From: Chloroflexota bacterium
GTDB lineage: Bacteria > Chloroflexota > Dehalococcoidia > Lucifugimonadales > UBA3495
Assembly (NCBI GenBank): GCA_028875055.1
Contig: JAPPGG010000072.1
Span: 115,032 to 179,031 of the forward strand
DNA length: 64,000 nucleotides
Direction of reading: 5' to 3'
The notes below the pieces were generated by a model that was not told where the DNA came from, made no database searches, and worked only from the letters and a program-made list of their open reading frames with translations. Position 1 is the stretch's first letter. Each line of letters opens with the position of its first letter. Position numbers and translations under genes: made by a program. Shown piece after piece: positions 28,363 through 38,734 of the stretch.

Positions 28363-28894
28363 GATAATTACCTCCTGAAAACTAGTGCGGACACAGCCAC
28401 GCCATCCAAATTGTCCTATCGAAAGGGAAGCCTCGCGCCGTGAACGAGTGTTCCCTGCGCCAGGAAAAATGGTGACCGAGGCACACTGTTATCCGCAACA
28501 GTTTCCGAATGAATTGCTTTCGAGGGGAAGGTGGAAAGAGTGGCCCGCTGAAGAGTGGTTTCTGAAGCGATACCCGAGGACCGCCGGGTCGGGCTGTAGC
28601 AAGTGGCGCGGTAGTCGGTCTGCTGCATATCCATTGATTTGCGCCAACCGGGTCGCCCAGGATGCAGAACTCTTCTCAAGGCTCTAAATTCCTTTCGGCG
28701 CAAATAGCGCAACGCCTGGAAATGCTTTCACAGTTCTGGCACCCAATATGGTATCAGCTAATGGAAATGCTGGCAATTAAATTTCTTATGGCGGGGCCCC
28801 GGTCTCCCAAAACGGGGATGCATTTGCCCCGCCGTTGTATACTACGGTTGCCTCGCCCGGATGGGCCGGGAATCGCAACTTGTGAGGACATGAA
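28363..28894. other. 532-base divergent intergenic region, mostly unassigned
   Basis: Between the greA-like and quinone oxidoreductase genes no gene or known RNA was recognised. Near its right end GGCGGGG and CCCCGCC (about 28791-28834) form the arms of an imperfect hairpin with an inner CCCCGG/CGGGG. TATACT (28838-28843) may be the -10 of the plus-strand gene, without a clear -35. Confidence 0.5.
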
Positions 28895-29863
28895 ATGAAG
28901 GCAGTACAGATAGACGAATTTGGCGGGCCGGAGGTGATGCAGTACCGGGAAGTACCGGACCTGTCGCCCGGCGACGCCGATGCCCTGGTGGAAATTCAGG
29001 CGGTGGGCGTCAACTTTACGGACATTTACAGCAGGGCCGGAATCAACCCGGGTCCGCCGCTGCCCCGGACCATTGGCGTGGAGGGTGCCGGAGTGGTCAG
29101 GGCGGTCGGGTCTGCCGTTTCCGACCTGAAAGAAGGAGACGTTGTAGCCTACAGCAGCAGCCAGGGCTCCTATGCCGAGCAGGCCGTGGTGGCGGCTTCC
29201 CGGCTGGTGAAAATGCCCGAGGGACTGGGGGCCAGGGAAGGCGCCGCGGCCATGCTGCAGGGCATGACCGCCCACTACCTCTGCCACTCCACTTTCCCCG
29301 TTCAGGCGGGGGACAAGGTCCTGGTGCACGCCGGCGCCGGCGGCGTTGGCCTGCTCCTGATTCAAATGATCAAGAAACTGGGCGGGTATGTCTTTTCCAC
29401 CGTTTCCACCGAAGAGAAGGCCGAACTGGCCCGGGGCGCCGGCGCCGACCACGTCATCCTCTACACACGGGAAGACTTTGCCGAGGTAATCAAGGACGCT
29501 ACCGGTGGCGAAGGCCTGCGGGCCGTCTATGACGCGGTAGGCCAGACCACCTTCGACAATAGCATCAGCTGCCTGGGCCGCCGTGGTTACATGGTGCTGT
29601 ACGGCCAGGCCAGCGGCGTCGTCCCGCCCATGGACCCCAGGGTTCTTGGCAACGGCTCACTGTTCCTGACCAGGCCCGGGCTGGGCGATTACACGGCCAC
29701 CGCCGATGAGTTGCGCCAGCGGGCCGGCGACGTGCTGGGCTGGGTGCAGACAGGGGAGCTCAAGCTGCGGGTTGAGCATGTATTCCCCTTGTCCGAGGCG
29801 TCGGAAGCCCATCGCCAGCTGGCCGGGCGTGCCACCACCGGAAAGCTGTTGTTGATTCCATAA
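28895..29863 (+). CDS. Zinc-independent quinone oxidoreductase (MDR family)
   Basis: The 322-residue protein is a medium-chain dehydrogenase/reductase of the QOR type: GroES-like N-terminal domain (residues 1-125) with NFTDIYSRAG, then a Rossmann domain with HAGAGGVGLLLIQ near residue 149. No structural zinc Cys set is visible, consistent with NADPH:quinone reductase activity. It reduces quinones or other electrophilic carbonyls with NADPH. The ATG is preceded by GTGAGGACATGAA. Confidence 0.92.
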   Translation: MKAVQIDEFGGPEVMQYREVPDLSPGDADALVEIQAVGVNFTDIYSRAGINPGPPLPRTIGVEGAGVVRAVGSAVSDLKEGDVVAYSSSQGSYAEQAVVAASRLVKMPEGLGAREGAAAMLQGMTAHYLCHSTFPVQAGDKVLVHAGAGGVGLLLIQMIKKLGGYVFSTVSTEEKAELARGAGADHVILYTREDFAEVIKDATGGEGLRAVYDAVGQTTFDNSISCLGRRGYMVLYGQASGVVPPMDPRVLGNGSLFLTRPGLGDYTATADELRQRAGDVLGWVQTGELKLRVEHVFPLSEASEAHRQLAGRATTGKLLLIP

Positions 29864-30006
29864 GGAATCCGGAGAACGGCCGTCGGCGAGCAGGCGCTTA
29901 AACACCGATGTTTCTTTCGCCGGCATGGGTTTAGGCTCAGTGGCAGGTTCTGCCAAGAATAACGCCCGACCCCAGAAGTTTTCCTGCCGGCCCGGTACGA
30001 ATATCG

Positions 30007-30035
30007 TTGACCGGGCGGGGCAGGTTCCATATACT
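30007..30035 (+). promoter_or_regulatory. Promoter of the DUF59-mrp pair
   Basis: TTGACC (30007-30012), 17-base spacer, TATACT (30030-30035), about 30 bases before the ATG at 30066. Confidence 0.7.
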
Positions 30036-30065
30036 GAATTCAGCCCTGAGGAATAAGGAGGCGCT

Positions 30066-30374
30066 ATGCCCGCCGACGTAAGCAGCGAAGAGGTTTACCA
30101 GGCTCTCAAGACCGTTTATGACCCGGAAATTCCGGTTAACGTAGTGGACCTGGGCCTGATTTACGATGTCCAGGTGAATGACCAGAACAACGTCTTTGTC
30201 CAGATGACTCTCACCTTTCCTGGCTGCGGGATGGGCCCCCACATAGCCCAGCAGGCCGAATGGGCCATCCAGGACCTGGACGGGGTCGAAGAGGTTGAGA
30301 TCGAACTTACCTTTGATCCACCCTGGTCGCCGGAAATGATCAGCGAAGAAGCCCGCATGATGCTGGGCATCTAG
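30066..30374 (+). CDS. MIP18/DUF59-family Fe-S assembly factor
   Basis: This 102-residue protein covers a single MIP18 (DUF59) domain: VYDPEIPVNVVDLGLIYDV near residue 17, the conserved Cys in TFPGCGMGPHI, and the end segment FDPPWSPEMISEEA. Homologues such as SufT or Cia2 help mature Fe-S proteins. AAGGAGG precedes the ATG. It is followed after 67 bases by an Mrp-type ATPase, a pairing that supports an Fe-S cluster role. Confidence 0.92.
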   Translation: MPADVSSEEVYQALKTVYDPEIPVNVVDLGLIYDVQVNDQNNVFVQMTLTFPGCGMGPHIAQQAEWAIQDLDGVEEVEIELTFDPPWSPEMISEEARMMLGI

Positions 30375-30441
30375 TCCAGCTTCGGCACCAGCGTTCCCGA
30401 CTTAACTCCCAAGTCTATGGCGGACGACACTGAGAGGAAAT

Positions 30442-31251
30442 ATGTCCACGCCCCAGGAAAATGCCCGGCTAGAGCAGATAAAGCGTAGCTGGCAGCAGAG
30501 ACGGCAAATAACCGAGAACCTTTCTACTATCCAGACCAAGATTGGCGTTTACAGCGGCAAGGGTGGCGTGGGCAAGACCACCGTTGCCGTTAATCTTGCC
30601 GCCACCCTGGCCCAGGACGGCAACAAGGTAGGTCTCCTGGACGTGGATATTGACTGCCCCAATGTTACCAAGGTCCTGGGGCTCACCGACAAGGCCGACT
30701 ACGTCAACGGCCAGATAATTCCCGCTGAAAAATGGGGGGTTAAGGTGATTTCCATGTCCTTCTTCCAGGAAAAGGAAGACGAGGCCATCATCTGGCGCGG
30801 GCCCATGATTCACAATGCCATCAACCAGTTCCTCCAGTCCACCGAGTGGGGCGAACTGGACTACCTGGTGGTGGACATGCCGCCGGGTACCTCCGACTCT
30901 CCCTTGACGGTAATGCAGACCCTTCCCATGGATGGCTTCGTGGTGGTCAGCACTCCCCAGGAATTGGCCAACATCGACGCCAAGCGTTGCATCAACATGA
31001 TCCGCAAGCTGAACCTTAACGTCATCGGAATAGTGGAAAACTACACCGGCGAGATTTTCGGCCGCGGCGCCGGGGAGGACCTCGCCAGGGAAATCGATGC
31101 TCCTTACCTGGGCTCCCTTGAACTCCGCTCCGCTTATCGCGACAGTCGTGGTCCCACCGCGCTGCTGGACTCAGAGGTAAGCGAGGAGTATGCCAACCTG
31201 GTGGGGAGTATGAAGGACAGCCTCAAGGCGCTGGGACGGGACCCCGCCTGA
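30442..31251 (+). CDS. Mrp/NBP35-type P-loop ATPase
   Basis: The 269-residue protein has the deviant Walker A SGKGGVGKTT near residue 38, the switch segment VVDMPPGTSDSPL near residue 146, and other Mrp signatures. These ATPases carry or deliver Fe-S clusters. The usual C-terminal CxxC between ENM and IFG, used to bridge a cluster across the dimer, is missing: the sequence goes directly from VENYTG to EIFGRGAG. Cluster binding may be lost or provided by a partner such as the adjacent DUF59 protein. Cytosolic; probably one operon with that gene. Confidence 0.9.
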   Translation: MSTPQENARLEQIKRSWQQRRQITENLSTIQTKIGVYSGKGGVGKTTVAVNLAATLAQDGNKVGLLDVDIDCPNVTKVLGLTDKADYVNGQIIPAEKWGVKVISMSFFQEKEDEAIIWRGPMIHNAINQFLQSTEWGELDYLVVDMPPGTSDSPLTVMQTLPMDGFVVVSTPQELANIDAKRCINMIRKLNLNVIGIVENYTGEIFGRGAGEDLAREIDAPYLGSLELRSAYRDSRGPTALLDSEVSEEYANLVGSMKDSLKALGRDPA

Positions 31252-31292
31252 GCCTGCATTAAGGAGCTTGAATACTGGAAAGCGGACTGCCG

Positions 31293-33215
31293 TCAGTCCA
31301 CTTCCATCGGCAGAACCGGGGCTTCGGGGGCTTTCTCCGGAGCCTTCCTTTTTCTGGGCGGCTGGGCGGTGGCCGGCCGCCGCGTACCGGAGGTTATCCG
31401 CAGCAGAAGCTCCACCTCCCGGTCCATGGCTTCCTGGGAATAGGCGCTGGTCTCACCCATTTGCCGGAATCTCTTGTACCGCTCCGCCAGCAGCTTGTTC
31501 CGAGAAACCTTGGCCGCATCCCGCAGTTGCCGGTAAATCTCCGCCTTCAATATCGCCGATCCTTCCCTGGGGTTGCTCTGTGAACCTTCAAGGGGTTCCG
31601 GAACAATGGCATCGATAATGCCGAGTTCCAGGCAGTCTCGCGCCGTAAGCATCAACGCTTCGGCGGCTTCCCGGTCAATTTCAGGGTCGCGATACGGCCC
31701 CCCGGGAGCCCGATTGAGCGTTATCGGCGAGAATACCGCATACTGCTGCATCACGGTTCGGTCCGAAATGCCCAGGGCCAGTGCGCCCTCGTTGCCCCCC
31801 TCCCCAACTATGGCGGCAACCACAGGGACCCTGGCATCCATCAGCATTGACAGCGTGGTGGCGATGGCATTGCCCATCCCGTGCTCTTCGGCCTCCAGGC
31901 CCGGGTCCGCGCCCTGGGTATCAATCAGGGTGATTACCGGCAGGCCAAAGCGGTCGGCCAGCCCAATCAGGCGCTGGGCCTTCCTGAGTCCACTGGGGTT
32001 CACGTGGTACTTGGCCCCGTCAACCGAATAGGGTCGCTGTTGCCCTACTACGGCTACCGGCCGGTCGTACAGGTAGCCAACTCCGGTTATCACCGACCGG
32101 TCGTCTCCGCTAAGCCTGTCTCCATGAACCTCGAAGAACTGGTCCAGAAAATTCCGTATGTAAAACGCCGCCGAGGGGCGCTCGCCATGGCGGGTGGCGG
32201 CGACGGCGTCCCAGATTTCCGGGTCCGGGGCCAGCGGTACTCGACTGCGGGGAGGATTCTTGAATTCACCCTTGCCCAGCCTTTGACCGTTCAACAACCT
32301 CAGCAAAGTGGCGAGCCGCGATTTAAGAGATTCCCGGTCCACCACGCTGTCCAGCAGTCCGTGTTCCAGGTGAGACTCGGCAGTATGGGCGTCCTGGGGC
32401 AGCGGGGCCGTGGACAACTCGCGCAGCGCCCGCAGGGGGGAAAGGCCAATCAGGGAACCCGGTTCCGCCAGGATCACGTCAGCCAGATTGGCGAAGCTGG
32501 CGTAGGCTTGCCCGGTGGACGGGTTGGCGAGCGCCACGATGAATGGAAGTCCCTTCTCCTTGAAGCGGTTGGCGGCCGTCACCGTCTTTGCCATCTGCAT
32601 CAGGGACAGCACGCCTTCCTGGATGCGGGCCCCGCCTCCCGTCACCACCGCCACCAGCGGAAGCTCCTGGCGGGCCGCCTCTTCCAGGCCCAGGGCGATC
32701 TTCTCCCCCACGACGCTGCCCATGCTGCCGCCCATAAACCCGAAGTCCAGGACCACCAGCATGGCCCGAACGCCATCAATGCGGCAGACGCCGGTTACCG
32801 TGGCCTCGGTAAGCCCGGTGCGGTTCTGGTCTTTGCTGACCAGGTTACGATATGAACCCCGCTGCGAAAACGTTATGGGAGCAACCGAATTCAGGTACTT
32901 GTGGGTCTCCTTGAAGCTCTTCCTGTCGGCCAGCAGCTGTATCCGCTGGCGCGCCGACAGAGAATAGTGGAACCGGCAAAAGGGGCACACCCGGTACCCC
33001 TGGTAAGAGGAAGAGTCCCGAATTTCCTCCTCGCAAAACAGGCAGCGGTCATGGACCGACGAGGGAAAGATTCGTTCCATCTTCCCCTGGCGGCTGAACA
33101 GGTGGACCAGGAGATTGCCCAGATTTCTCAATTCCGCTTCTCTCGCAGCCTTTGACGCCAGGTGTTTCGGCCGCCGTTCCCGGCCCCGCCACGGGCGGTC
33201 TTTCGCTGCGCTCAA
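31293..33215 (-). CDS. accDA: Fused acetyl-CoA carboxylase carboxyltransferase, beta (AccD) plus alpha (AccA)
   Basis: This single 640-residue protein joins both carboxyltransferase subunits. Residues about 50-300 are AccD-like with a zinc ribbon (C58, C61, C77, C80) and the FGFMGGSMGSVVGEK acyl-CoA pocket. Residues about 340-600 are AccA-like (EVHGDRLSGDDR, GQQRPYSVDGAKYHVNPSG, LIDTQGADPG, VGEGGNEGALALG). It transfers carboxyl from biotin to acetyl-CoA to give malonyl-CoA. E. coli has separate accD and accA genes. accB and accC are not in the window. The TTG start has a weak ribosome site, and a Met at residue 46 is a possible alternative. Confidence 0.92.
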   Translation of the reverse strand: MSAAKDRPWRGRERRPKHLASKAAREAELRNLGNLLVHLFSRQGKMERIFPSSVHDRCLFCEEEIRDSSSYQGYRVCPFCRFHYSLSARQRIQLLADRKSFKETHKYLNSVAPITFSQRGSYRNLVSKDQNRTGLTEATVTGVCRIDGVRAMLVVLDFGFMGGSMGSVVGEKIALGLEEAARQELPLVAVVTGGGARIQEGVLSLMQMAKTVTAANRFKEKGLPFIVALANPSTGQAYASFANLADVILAEPGSLIGLSPLRALRELSTAPLPQDAHTAESHLEHGLLDSVVDRESLKSRLATLLRLLNGQRLGKGEFKNPPRSRVPLAPDPEIWDAVAATRHGERPSAAFYIRNFLDQFFEVHGDRLSGDDRSVITGVGYLYDRPVAVVGQQRPYSVDGAKYHVNPSGLRKAQRLIGLADRFGLPVITLIDTQGADPGLEAEEHGMGNAIATTLSMLMDARVPVVAAIVGEGGNEGALALGISDRTVMQQYAVFSPITLNRAPGGPYRDPEIDREAAEALMLTARDCLELGIIDAIVPEPLEGSQSNPREGSAILKAEIYRQLRDAAKVSRNKLLAERYKRFRQMGETSAYSQEAMDREVELLLRITSGTRRPATAQPPRKRKAPEKAPEAPVLPMEVD

Positions 33216-33824
33216 CTAACTGCTTTTATCATACAACCTGTAGGGGTTTGCGGGAAAGTGATTCTCCTCTTCGAGGGTTGATTCAGCTTTGCCCCCACAC
33301 TTTCATCCGACAACGCTGCGAATCAGGGGGTTATAGCGGGCAGGGGCAGGTTTCAAGCTCGCCCTGGTTGTATTCTGACCGTCCTGCCTGTTTGCTTTTG
33401 CCTGGAAGGAAACGCTACCCTCCCAGCCCGGGAGTTGACTGCTCGGATTTCCCCTTCAAGTCCACAGGCAATGTCCCCTTGGCCAGGCATTTGTGAGCCA
33501 AAGCCAGCGCCGCCTCCTGTGCAGGGATTCAGGGCTACCGGGTAGGTGGCATTCATTGTATAATGGGCCAGCCTTCTCCAATGGGAGACGGGTAGCCTTT
33601 TGCCTTGCGGATTTGGGATGACCGGTAACCCGCGGTATTCGATGGCCCAACTTCTTGGCCTGGTTGACGCAGGAAAGAACACAGGCATCCGCAAAGCAAG
33701 AGTCGAATTACCCTGAGTGTCAGTTATAAGTAAACCAGAGGACAGCCCTGGGCCGGGTCGAATATCCTGACTAGCGCAGGCAACAGGCGCCGGCCGGTGA
33801 AACTCAATCAGGCAGGAGATCAGC
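33216..33824. other. 609-base divergent intergenic region with R2 repeat copy C
   Basis: Between accDA and icd. It contains the repeat copy at 33347-33418 and a TATAAT (33559-33564) that could be the icd -10, leaving a leader of about 250 bases; no clear -35 is visible. No gene or known RNA was recognised in the remainder. Confidence 0.5.
33347..33418 (+). repeat. Dispersed intergenic repeat R2, copy C
   Basis: Shares GGTTTCAAGCTCGCCCTGG, TATTCTGACCGTCCTGCC and GGAAACGCTACC, in order, with copies A and B. Ends about 141 bases before TATAAT, a spacing similar to the other two copies. Confidence 0.5.
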
Positions 33825-36053
33825 ATGCCAGAAACCGCCAAAATAATTTACACGGAAACAGACGAAGCCCCCTACCTTGCAACCCACTCGTTGCTCCCCA
33901 TCCTCCAGGCCTTCACCAAGGGATCAGGCATCGAACTGGAAACGTGGGATATATCCCTGTCGGGGCGCATTATTGCCAACTTTCCGGAGAAACTGACCGA
34001 AGAACAGCGGATTCCCGACTACCTGCGTATGTGCGGCGAGTTGTGCCTGGAGCCCTCTGCCAACCTGGTCAAGCTTCCCAACATCAGCGCGTCCATTCCC
34101 CAGTTGAAGGCGGCCATAGCCGAGTTGCAGGGCAAGGGCTACGACGTTCCCGACTACCCCGACCAGCCAGCCAACGACGAGGAACGTGAAGTCCAGGTGC
34201 GCTACTCCCGTGTCCTGGGCAGCGCGGTCAATCCGGTCATCCGTGAAGGGAATTCCGACCGTCGCTCCTCCACTGCGGTAAAGGAGCATGGCAAGCGCAA
34301 TCCCCACCGCATGATGCAGGATTGGCCCGGGGACTCGAAGACCCGCGTGGGGCACATGGACAGCGGCGATTTCTTCGCCAGCGAGCAGGCTGTTACCACC
34401 ACAAGCGCCGGGTCAGCCACCATTGAATTCGTGGGCGAAGATGGCGCCGCCACCGCCCTCAAGTCCGGAATCCCCCTCCAGGCCGGAGAAATCGTTGACT
34501 GCGCCGTGATGAACGTGCGGGCTCTTCGCCAGTTCTATGACCAGGAGCTGGCCAAGGCCAAGGCCGAAGACATCCTGATCTCCCTTCACGTCAAGACCAC
34601 CATGATGCGGGTATCCGACCCCATCATCTTTGGACATTTCGTGTCGGTGTTCTTCCAGGACGTATTTGACAAGCACGCCGATGCGCTGGCCCAGGTTGCG
34701 GTTGACCCGGACAACGGCGTCGCCGAACTTCTCACCAAGATCCAGGACCTGCCCGAGGCCAAGCGGTCCGAAATCGAGGCCGATATCCAGGCGGTTTACG
34801 ACAGCAGGCCGGGCCTCTCCATGGTCAACTCCTCCCGGGGCATCACCAACCTGCACGTTTCCAGCGACACCATCATTGACGCCTCCATGCCCGTCATCAT
34901 CCGGGACGGCGGGCGCAGTTGGGGCCCGGACAATGAGCTGCACGACACCATCGCTCTCATCCCGGACCGGTCCTACGCCACCATTTACCAGGCGACCGTT
35001 GAGGATTGCCAGCAGAACGGCGCCCTGGACCCGGCAACCATCGGCAGCGTGGCCAATGTGGGACTGATGGCCCAGGCCGCCGAGGAATACGGCTCTCACG
35101 ACAAGACCTTCGAGGCCCCGGGCAACGGAAGGATTCGGGTAGTTGACGACTCCGGCAATGTCCTGCTGGACCAGAGCGTAGAGGAAGGGGACATCTTCCG
35201 GATGTGCCAGACCAAGGACGCTCCCATCCAGGACTGGGTCAGGTTGGGAGTAACCAGGTCCCGGCTTACGGGGCAGGCGGCCATCTTCTGGCTGGACCCC
35301 AACCGCGGCCACGACGCAGAACTGATCAAGAAAGTGAACCAGTATCTGCCCAACCACGACACGACCGGCCTGGACATCAGCACGTTGCCCCCGGTGGAGG
35401 CCATCAAGGCTACCCTGGCCCGGGGCCGCGCCGGACAGGACACAATTGCCGTTACCGGCAACGTCCTGCGGGACTACCTGACCGACCTTTTCCCCATCCT
35501 GGAACTGGGTACCAGCGCCAAGATGCTCTCGGTCGTCCCTCTCCTGAACGGCGGTGGACTCTTCGAGACCGGCGCCGGCGGCTCCGCTCCCAGGCACGTC
35601 CAGCAGTTCCTGGAAGAAGGCCACCTCCGTTGGGACTCCCTCGGAGAATTCTGCGCCATGGTCGCATCCTTCGAGCATTGCGGCGAAGTTTATGGCAACG
35701 ACCGTGCCAGGCTGCTGGCGGAAACCCTTGACCAGGGAATTGGCCAGCACCTCGATAACAACCGCTCCCCCTCTCGCCGGGTCAACGAGCTGGACACCCG
35801 GGGCAGCCACTTCTACCTGGCCCTTTACTGGGCCCAGGCGTTGGCCAGCCAGGACAAGGACCCTGAGCTGAAGACCCGTTTCACCGAAGTGGCCAGGCAG
35901 CTGGCCGAGAACGAGGAGCAAATCGTCCAGGAGTTGGTGGACGCCCAGGGCCAGGCCACTGATATCGGCGGCTATTACCGCCCAGACAGCGGGAAGGCAG
36001 CTGAAGCCATGCGCCCCAGCGCAACCCTGAACGCCATCCTGGATGCCATCTAG
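33825..36053 (+). CDS. icd: Isocitrate dehydrogenase, monomeric NADP type
   Basis: The 742-residue length, and segments such as [28 protein letters not shown]-like (near residue 155) and the late [21 protein letters not shown], mark the monomeric (IDH-II) isocitrate dehydrogenase, which oxidatively decarboxylates isocitrate to 2-oxoglutarate with NADP. It is unrelated in length to the usual 420-residue dimeric Icd. AGGAGAT precedes the ATG. mdh follows 76 bases later, so two TCA-cycle steps lie side by side. Confidence 0.95.
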   Translation: MPETAKIIYTETDEAPYLATHSLLPILQAFTKGSGIELETWDISLSGRIIANFPEKLTEEQRIPDYLRMCGELCLEPSANLVKLPNISASIPQLKAAIAELQGKGYDVPDYPDQPANDEEREVQVRYSRVLGSAVNPVIREGNSDRRSSTAVKEHGKRNPHRMMQDWPGDSKTRVGHMDSGDFFASEQAVTTTSAGSATIEFVGEDGAATALKSGIPLQAGEIVDCAVMNVRALRQFYDQELAKAKAEDILISLHVKTTMMRVSDPIIFGHFVSVFFQDVFDKHADALAQVAVDPDNGVAELLTKIQDLPEAKRSEIEADIQAVYDSRPGLSMVNSSRGITNLHVSSDTIIDASMPVIIRDGGRSWGPDNELHDTIALIPDRSYATIYQATVEDCQQNGALDPATIGSVANVGLMAQAAEEYGSHDKTFEAPGNGRIRVVDDSGNVLLDQSVEEGDIFRMCQTKDAPIQDWVRLGVTRSRLTGQAAIFWLDPNRGHDAELIKKVNQYLPNHDTTGLDISTLPPVEAIKATLARGRAGQDTIAVTGNVLRDYLTDLFPILELGTSAKMLSVVPLLNGGGLFETGAGGSAPRHVQQFLEEGHLRWDSLGEFCAMVASFEHCGEVYGNDRARLLAETLDQGIGQHLDNNRSPSRRVNELDTRGSHFYLALYWAQALASQDKDPELKTRFTEVARQLAENEEQIVQELVDAQGQATDIGGYYRPDSGKAAEAMRPSATLNAILDAI

Positions 36054-36129
36054 CCTGCTGGCATCCTCACTTTGAGGGAATTGCAGGCAATTCTGATACC
36101 GATGAATCAAGCATAGGAGTACTAGCCAG

Positions 36130-37074
36130 ATGAGAAGCAAAGTGACTGTAGTCGGAGCCGGGAACGTTGGCGCCACTACCGTTCAGAGGATTCACCAGTT
36201 GGGTTATGCCGACACCGTGTTGGTTGACGTTGTTGAGGACTTGCCCCAGGGCAAGGCCCTCGACATGCTGGAATCGGGGCCCGTCATCGGTTCCGATGCC
36301 ATGGTTACGGGCAGCAATGACTACGAGGCCACGGCAAACTCCGACGTAGTGGTCATCACCGCGGGTATCGCCCGCCGCCCGGGAATGAGCAGGGACGACC
36401 TCCTCCTCACCAACATGAACATCACCACGGCAGTAACCGAGCAGGTGGTCAAATACTCACCCAACTGCATCATTCTGGCGGTCACCAACCCCCTGGACGC
36501 CATGTGCCAGAACATCCTGGAATCCAGCGGCTTTCCCCGCAATCGCGTCTTCGGCATGGCCGGCGTTCTGGACACCGCCCGTTTCCGTACCTTTATCGCC
36601 CAGGAACTCGACGTTTCCGTTGAGGACGTCCAGGCCTACGTGCTCGGGGGCCACGGCGATGACATGGTGCCCCTGGTCCGCTACACAACCGTGGGCGGAA
36701 TTCCCATCAGCGAGTTGATGTCTGCCGACCGAGTGGACGCCCTGGTGGACCGGACACGCCAGGGAGGCGGTGAAATCGTGGCCCTGCTCAAGGCTGGCAG
36801 CGCCTACTACGCTCCCTCCGCCTCCATCACCCAGATGGTCGAAGCCATCCTGCTGGACAAGAAGCGGATTCTCCCCGGGTGCGCTTACCTGGAGGGCGAA
36901 TTTGGCATCAATGGACTCTGCGTGGGGGTCCCCGTCAAGGTCGGCGCCGGCGGCATGGAGCAGGTAATCGAAATCAAGCTGACGGACGATGAACAGAAGG
37001 CCCTGGAGTCATCGGCGGCCAGCGTTCAGGAGTTGATTGATGTCATGCGCAACTCCAAGTCAGAGAGCGCCTAA
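36130..37074 (+). CDS. mdh: Malate dehydrogenase (LDH-like type)
   Basis: The 314-residue enzyme has [13 protein letters not shown] at the NAD site (near residue 7), the substrate-loop arginines in [12 protein letters not shown] (near residue 79), NPLDAMCQ, and the catalytic histidine in [11 protein letters not shown] (near residue 174). The substrate-loop arginines separate it from lactate dehydrogenase. It interconverts malate and oxaloacetate. AGGAGTACTAGCCAG precedes the ATG. The end is followed by a clear terminator. Confidence 0.95.
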   Translation: MRSKVTVVGAGNVGATTVQRIHQLGYADTVLVDVVEDLPQGKALDMLESGPVIGSDAMVTGSNDYEATANSDVVVITAGIARRPGMSRDDLLLTNMNITTAVTEQVVKYSPNCIILAVTNPLDAMCQNILESSGFPRNRVFGMAGVLDTARFRTFIAQELDVSVEDVQAYVLGGHGDDMVPLVRYTTVGGIPISELMSADRVDALVDRTRQGGGEIVALLKAGSAYYAPSASITQMVEAILLDKKRILPGCAYLEGEFGINGLCVGVPVKVGAGGMEQVIEIKLTDDEQKALESSAASVQELIDVMRNSKSESA

Positions 37075-37177
37075 GTCCATTCCCATGCAATGGATGCCAG
37101 TCCGGCCCGGTTTGAAGCTTCCCCGCCCATCGTAGCAGGGAAGAAGCAGAGGGCAGACCGGCGCTTGCTTGATTTGA

Positions 37178-37219
37178 AACGGCTTCGGACAATTTCTGCC
37201 CGAAGCCGTTTCGCTTTTA
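37178..37219 (+). terminator. Intrinsic terminator after mdh
   Basis: AAACGGCTTCGG (37178-37189) pairs perfectly with CCGAAGCCGTTT (37200-37211), followed by CGCTTTTATT. Confidence 0.88.
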
Positions 37220-37293
37220 TTGGATACGAATGACTTCAGTTATTGTAAAATGGATATACGAGGCTAAATAAATTTACTGGAGATAGTGCAATA

Positions 37294-38586
37294 GTGGCGG
37301 ATCGAAGTTCACGGGAAAGGGAACTCCTGGAAAAAGCGGCCCGTTATTTGCCCGGAGGCGGTTCGGGCAACACCAATTTTCCCGATTCGGTAAACTTCCT
37401 GGCCCGGGAGGGTAGGGGAAGCCACATCTGGGATGTGAGCGGCAACCAATACGTGGACTGGCTCATGGGATCCGGGCCCATGGTTCTGGGCCACGCCCAT
37501 CCCGCGGTTGTGGAGGCAGTGACGGAGGCGGTGGGTCAGGGCAGCACTTTCTTCACCACCAACGAGAAGGCCGTTCTTCTGGCGGAAGAGCTGGTCAACT
37601 CCGTGCCCTGCGCCGACAAGGTCAGGTTCACAACCAGCGGCACCGACGCCTGTTTCCAGTGCATGAGAGCCGCCAGGGCCTACCGCAGGCGCGACAAAAT
37701 CCTCAAGTTCGAAGGCGGCTTCCACGGCACCAGCGACTACGCTTTGATGAGCGTCACGCCCTCATCGGCTGAAGAGTTTCCCGTGGCGGTTCCCAACAGC
37801 GGCGGCATTCCCAAAGCCATTCAAGACCTGATGCTGGTCGCGCCCTTCAACGACCTTGAAACCACCTCTTCCATTATTGATGCTCATCACGATGAGCTGG
37901 CGGCGGTAATCGTGGAACCGGTGCAGCGAATAATCGCCCCCAGGCCTGGTTTCCTGCAGGGTCTGAGAGACCTGACAGCGCGGTACGACATTCCCCTGAT
38001 TTTCGATGAGGTAGTCACGGGCTACCGGCTGGCCTATGGGGGCGCCCAGGTCCTTTACGGGGTCACCCCCGACCTCACTTCCATGGGAAAGATCATGGGG
38101 GGCGGCTACCCACTGGCTGCGGTCCTGGGCCGGGAAGACATAATGTCGGTATATGACCAGGCTCTGGTGGACTCTGACGACTACGTCAACCAGATTGGCA
38201 CCCTGAACGGCAACCCCATTGCCTGCGCCGCCGGGCTCGCCACCCTGGCGGAACTCCGCAAGGAAGGGGCCTACGAACGTCTTTGGGGCACCGGCAGGAA
38301 ACTGAGGGACGGATTGCTGGAGATTTGTGCGGAAAACGGGTTGTCCGCGCACAGCGCCGGTGAGCCTCCGATTTTCGACATATATTTCACGGACTCGCCG
38401 GTAAACAACTACCGGGATGGCCTGGCGGCCGACGGCAGCCTGATGTCCCGGCTCAACCAGGGGCTGTTGGAGCGGGGCATTCTCAAGGGCTGGCCCCAGA
38501 AGTACTATCCATCCCTCGTCCACACCGACGAAGACGTGGAGCGTACCCTGGACGCCGTGAGGGAAATAGCTCCCACCCTGGCCTGA
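37294..38586 (+). CDS. Class III aminotransferase, glutamate-1-semialdehyde aminomutase-like
   Basis: The 430-residue PLP enzyme has GSGPMVLGHAHPAV near residue 57, TSGTDAC near residue 110, FDEVVTGYR for the cofactor Asp near residue 235, and the Schiff-base lysine in SMGKIMGGGYPLA near residue 267. It resembles HemL (glutamate-1-semialdehyde 2,1-aminomutase) but also other class III aminotransferases. No other heme genes flank it, so a role in porphyrin synthesis is not assured. GTG start with TGGAG 10 bases upstream. It is followed by a hairpin terminator. Confidence 0.82.
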   Translation: MADRSSRERELLEKAARYLPGGGSGNTNFPDSVNFLAREGRGSHIWDVSGNQYVDWLMGSGPMVLGHAHPAVVEAVTEAVGQGSTFFTTNEKAVLLAEELVNSVPCADKVRFTTSGTDACFQCMRAARAYRRRDKILKFEGGFHGTSDYALMSVTPSSAEEFPVAVPNSGGIPKAIQDLMLVAPFNDLETTSSIIDAHHDELAAVIVEPVQRIIAPRPGFLQGLRDLTARYDIPLIFDEVVTGYRLAYGGAQVLYGVTPDLTSMGKIMGGGYPLAAVLGREDIMSVYDQALVDSDDYVNQIGTLNGNPIACAAGLATLAELRKEGAYERLWGTGRKLRDGLLEICAENGLSAHSAGEPPIFDIYFTDSPVNNYRDGLAADGSLMSRLNQGLLERGILKGWPQKYYPSLVHTDEDVERTLDAVREIAPTLA

Positions 38587-38631
38587 TTGCCGGACCCGCT
38601 GACAGACAGCCTGCCTGCCGGAGAGTTCCGA

Positions 38632-38662
38632 CGGGGCAGCCACAACGATGAGGGCTGCCCCG
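38632..38662. terminator. Bidirectional terminator between convergent genes
   Basis: CGGGGCAGC (38632-38640) pairs with GCTGCCCCG (38654-38662) between the aminotransferase and the PIG-L gene. Confidence 0.65.
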
Positions 38663-38734
38663 ATTCCTTCCGAGCCATCCCGGGTCTCCTGGTATCACCC
38701 CGGAGTGCTGAAGGGCATGCCCGGCCAATCCCCG

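Noticed and set aside
28363-28894. 6S RNA, RNase P RNA or tmRNA in the greA-quinone oxidoreductase gap
   Set aside because: The conserved core sequences of these RNAs were not found there.
34413-36176. 587-residue minus-strand frame opposite icd
   Set aside because: Shadow of the isocitrate dehydrogenase gene with no domain or start signal.
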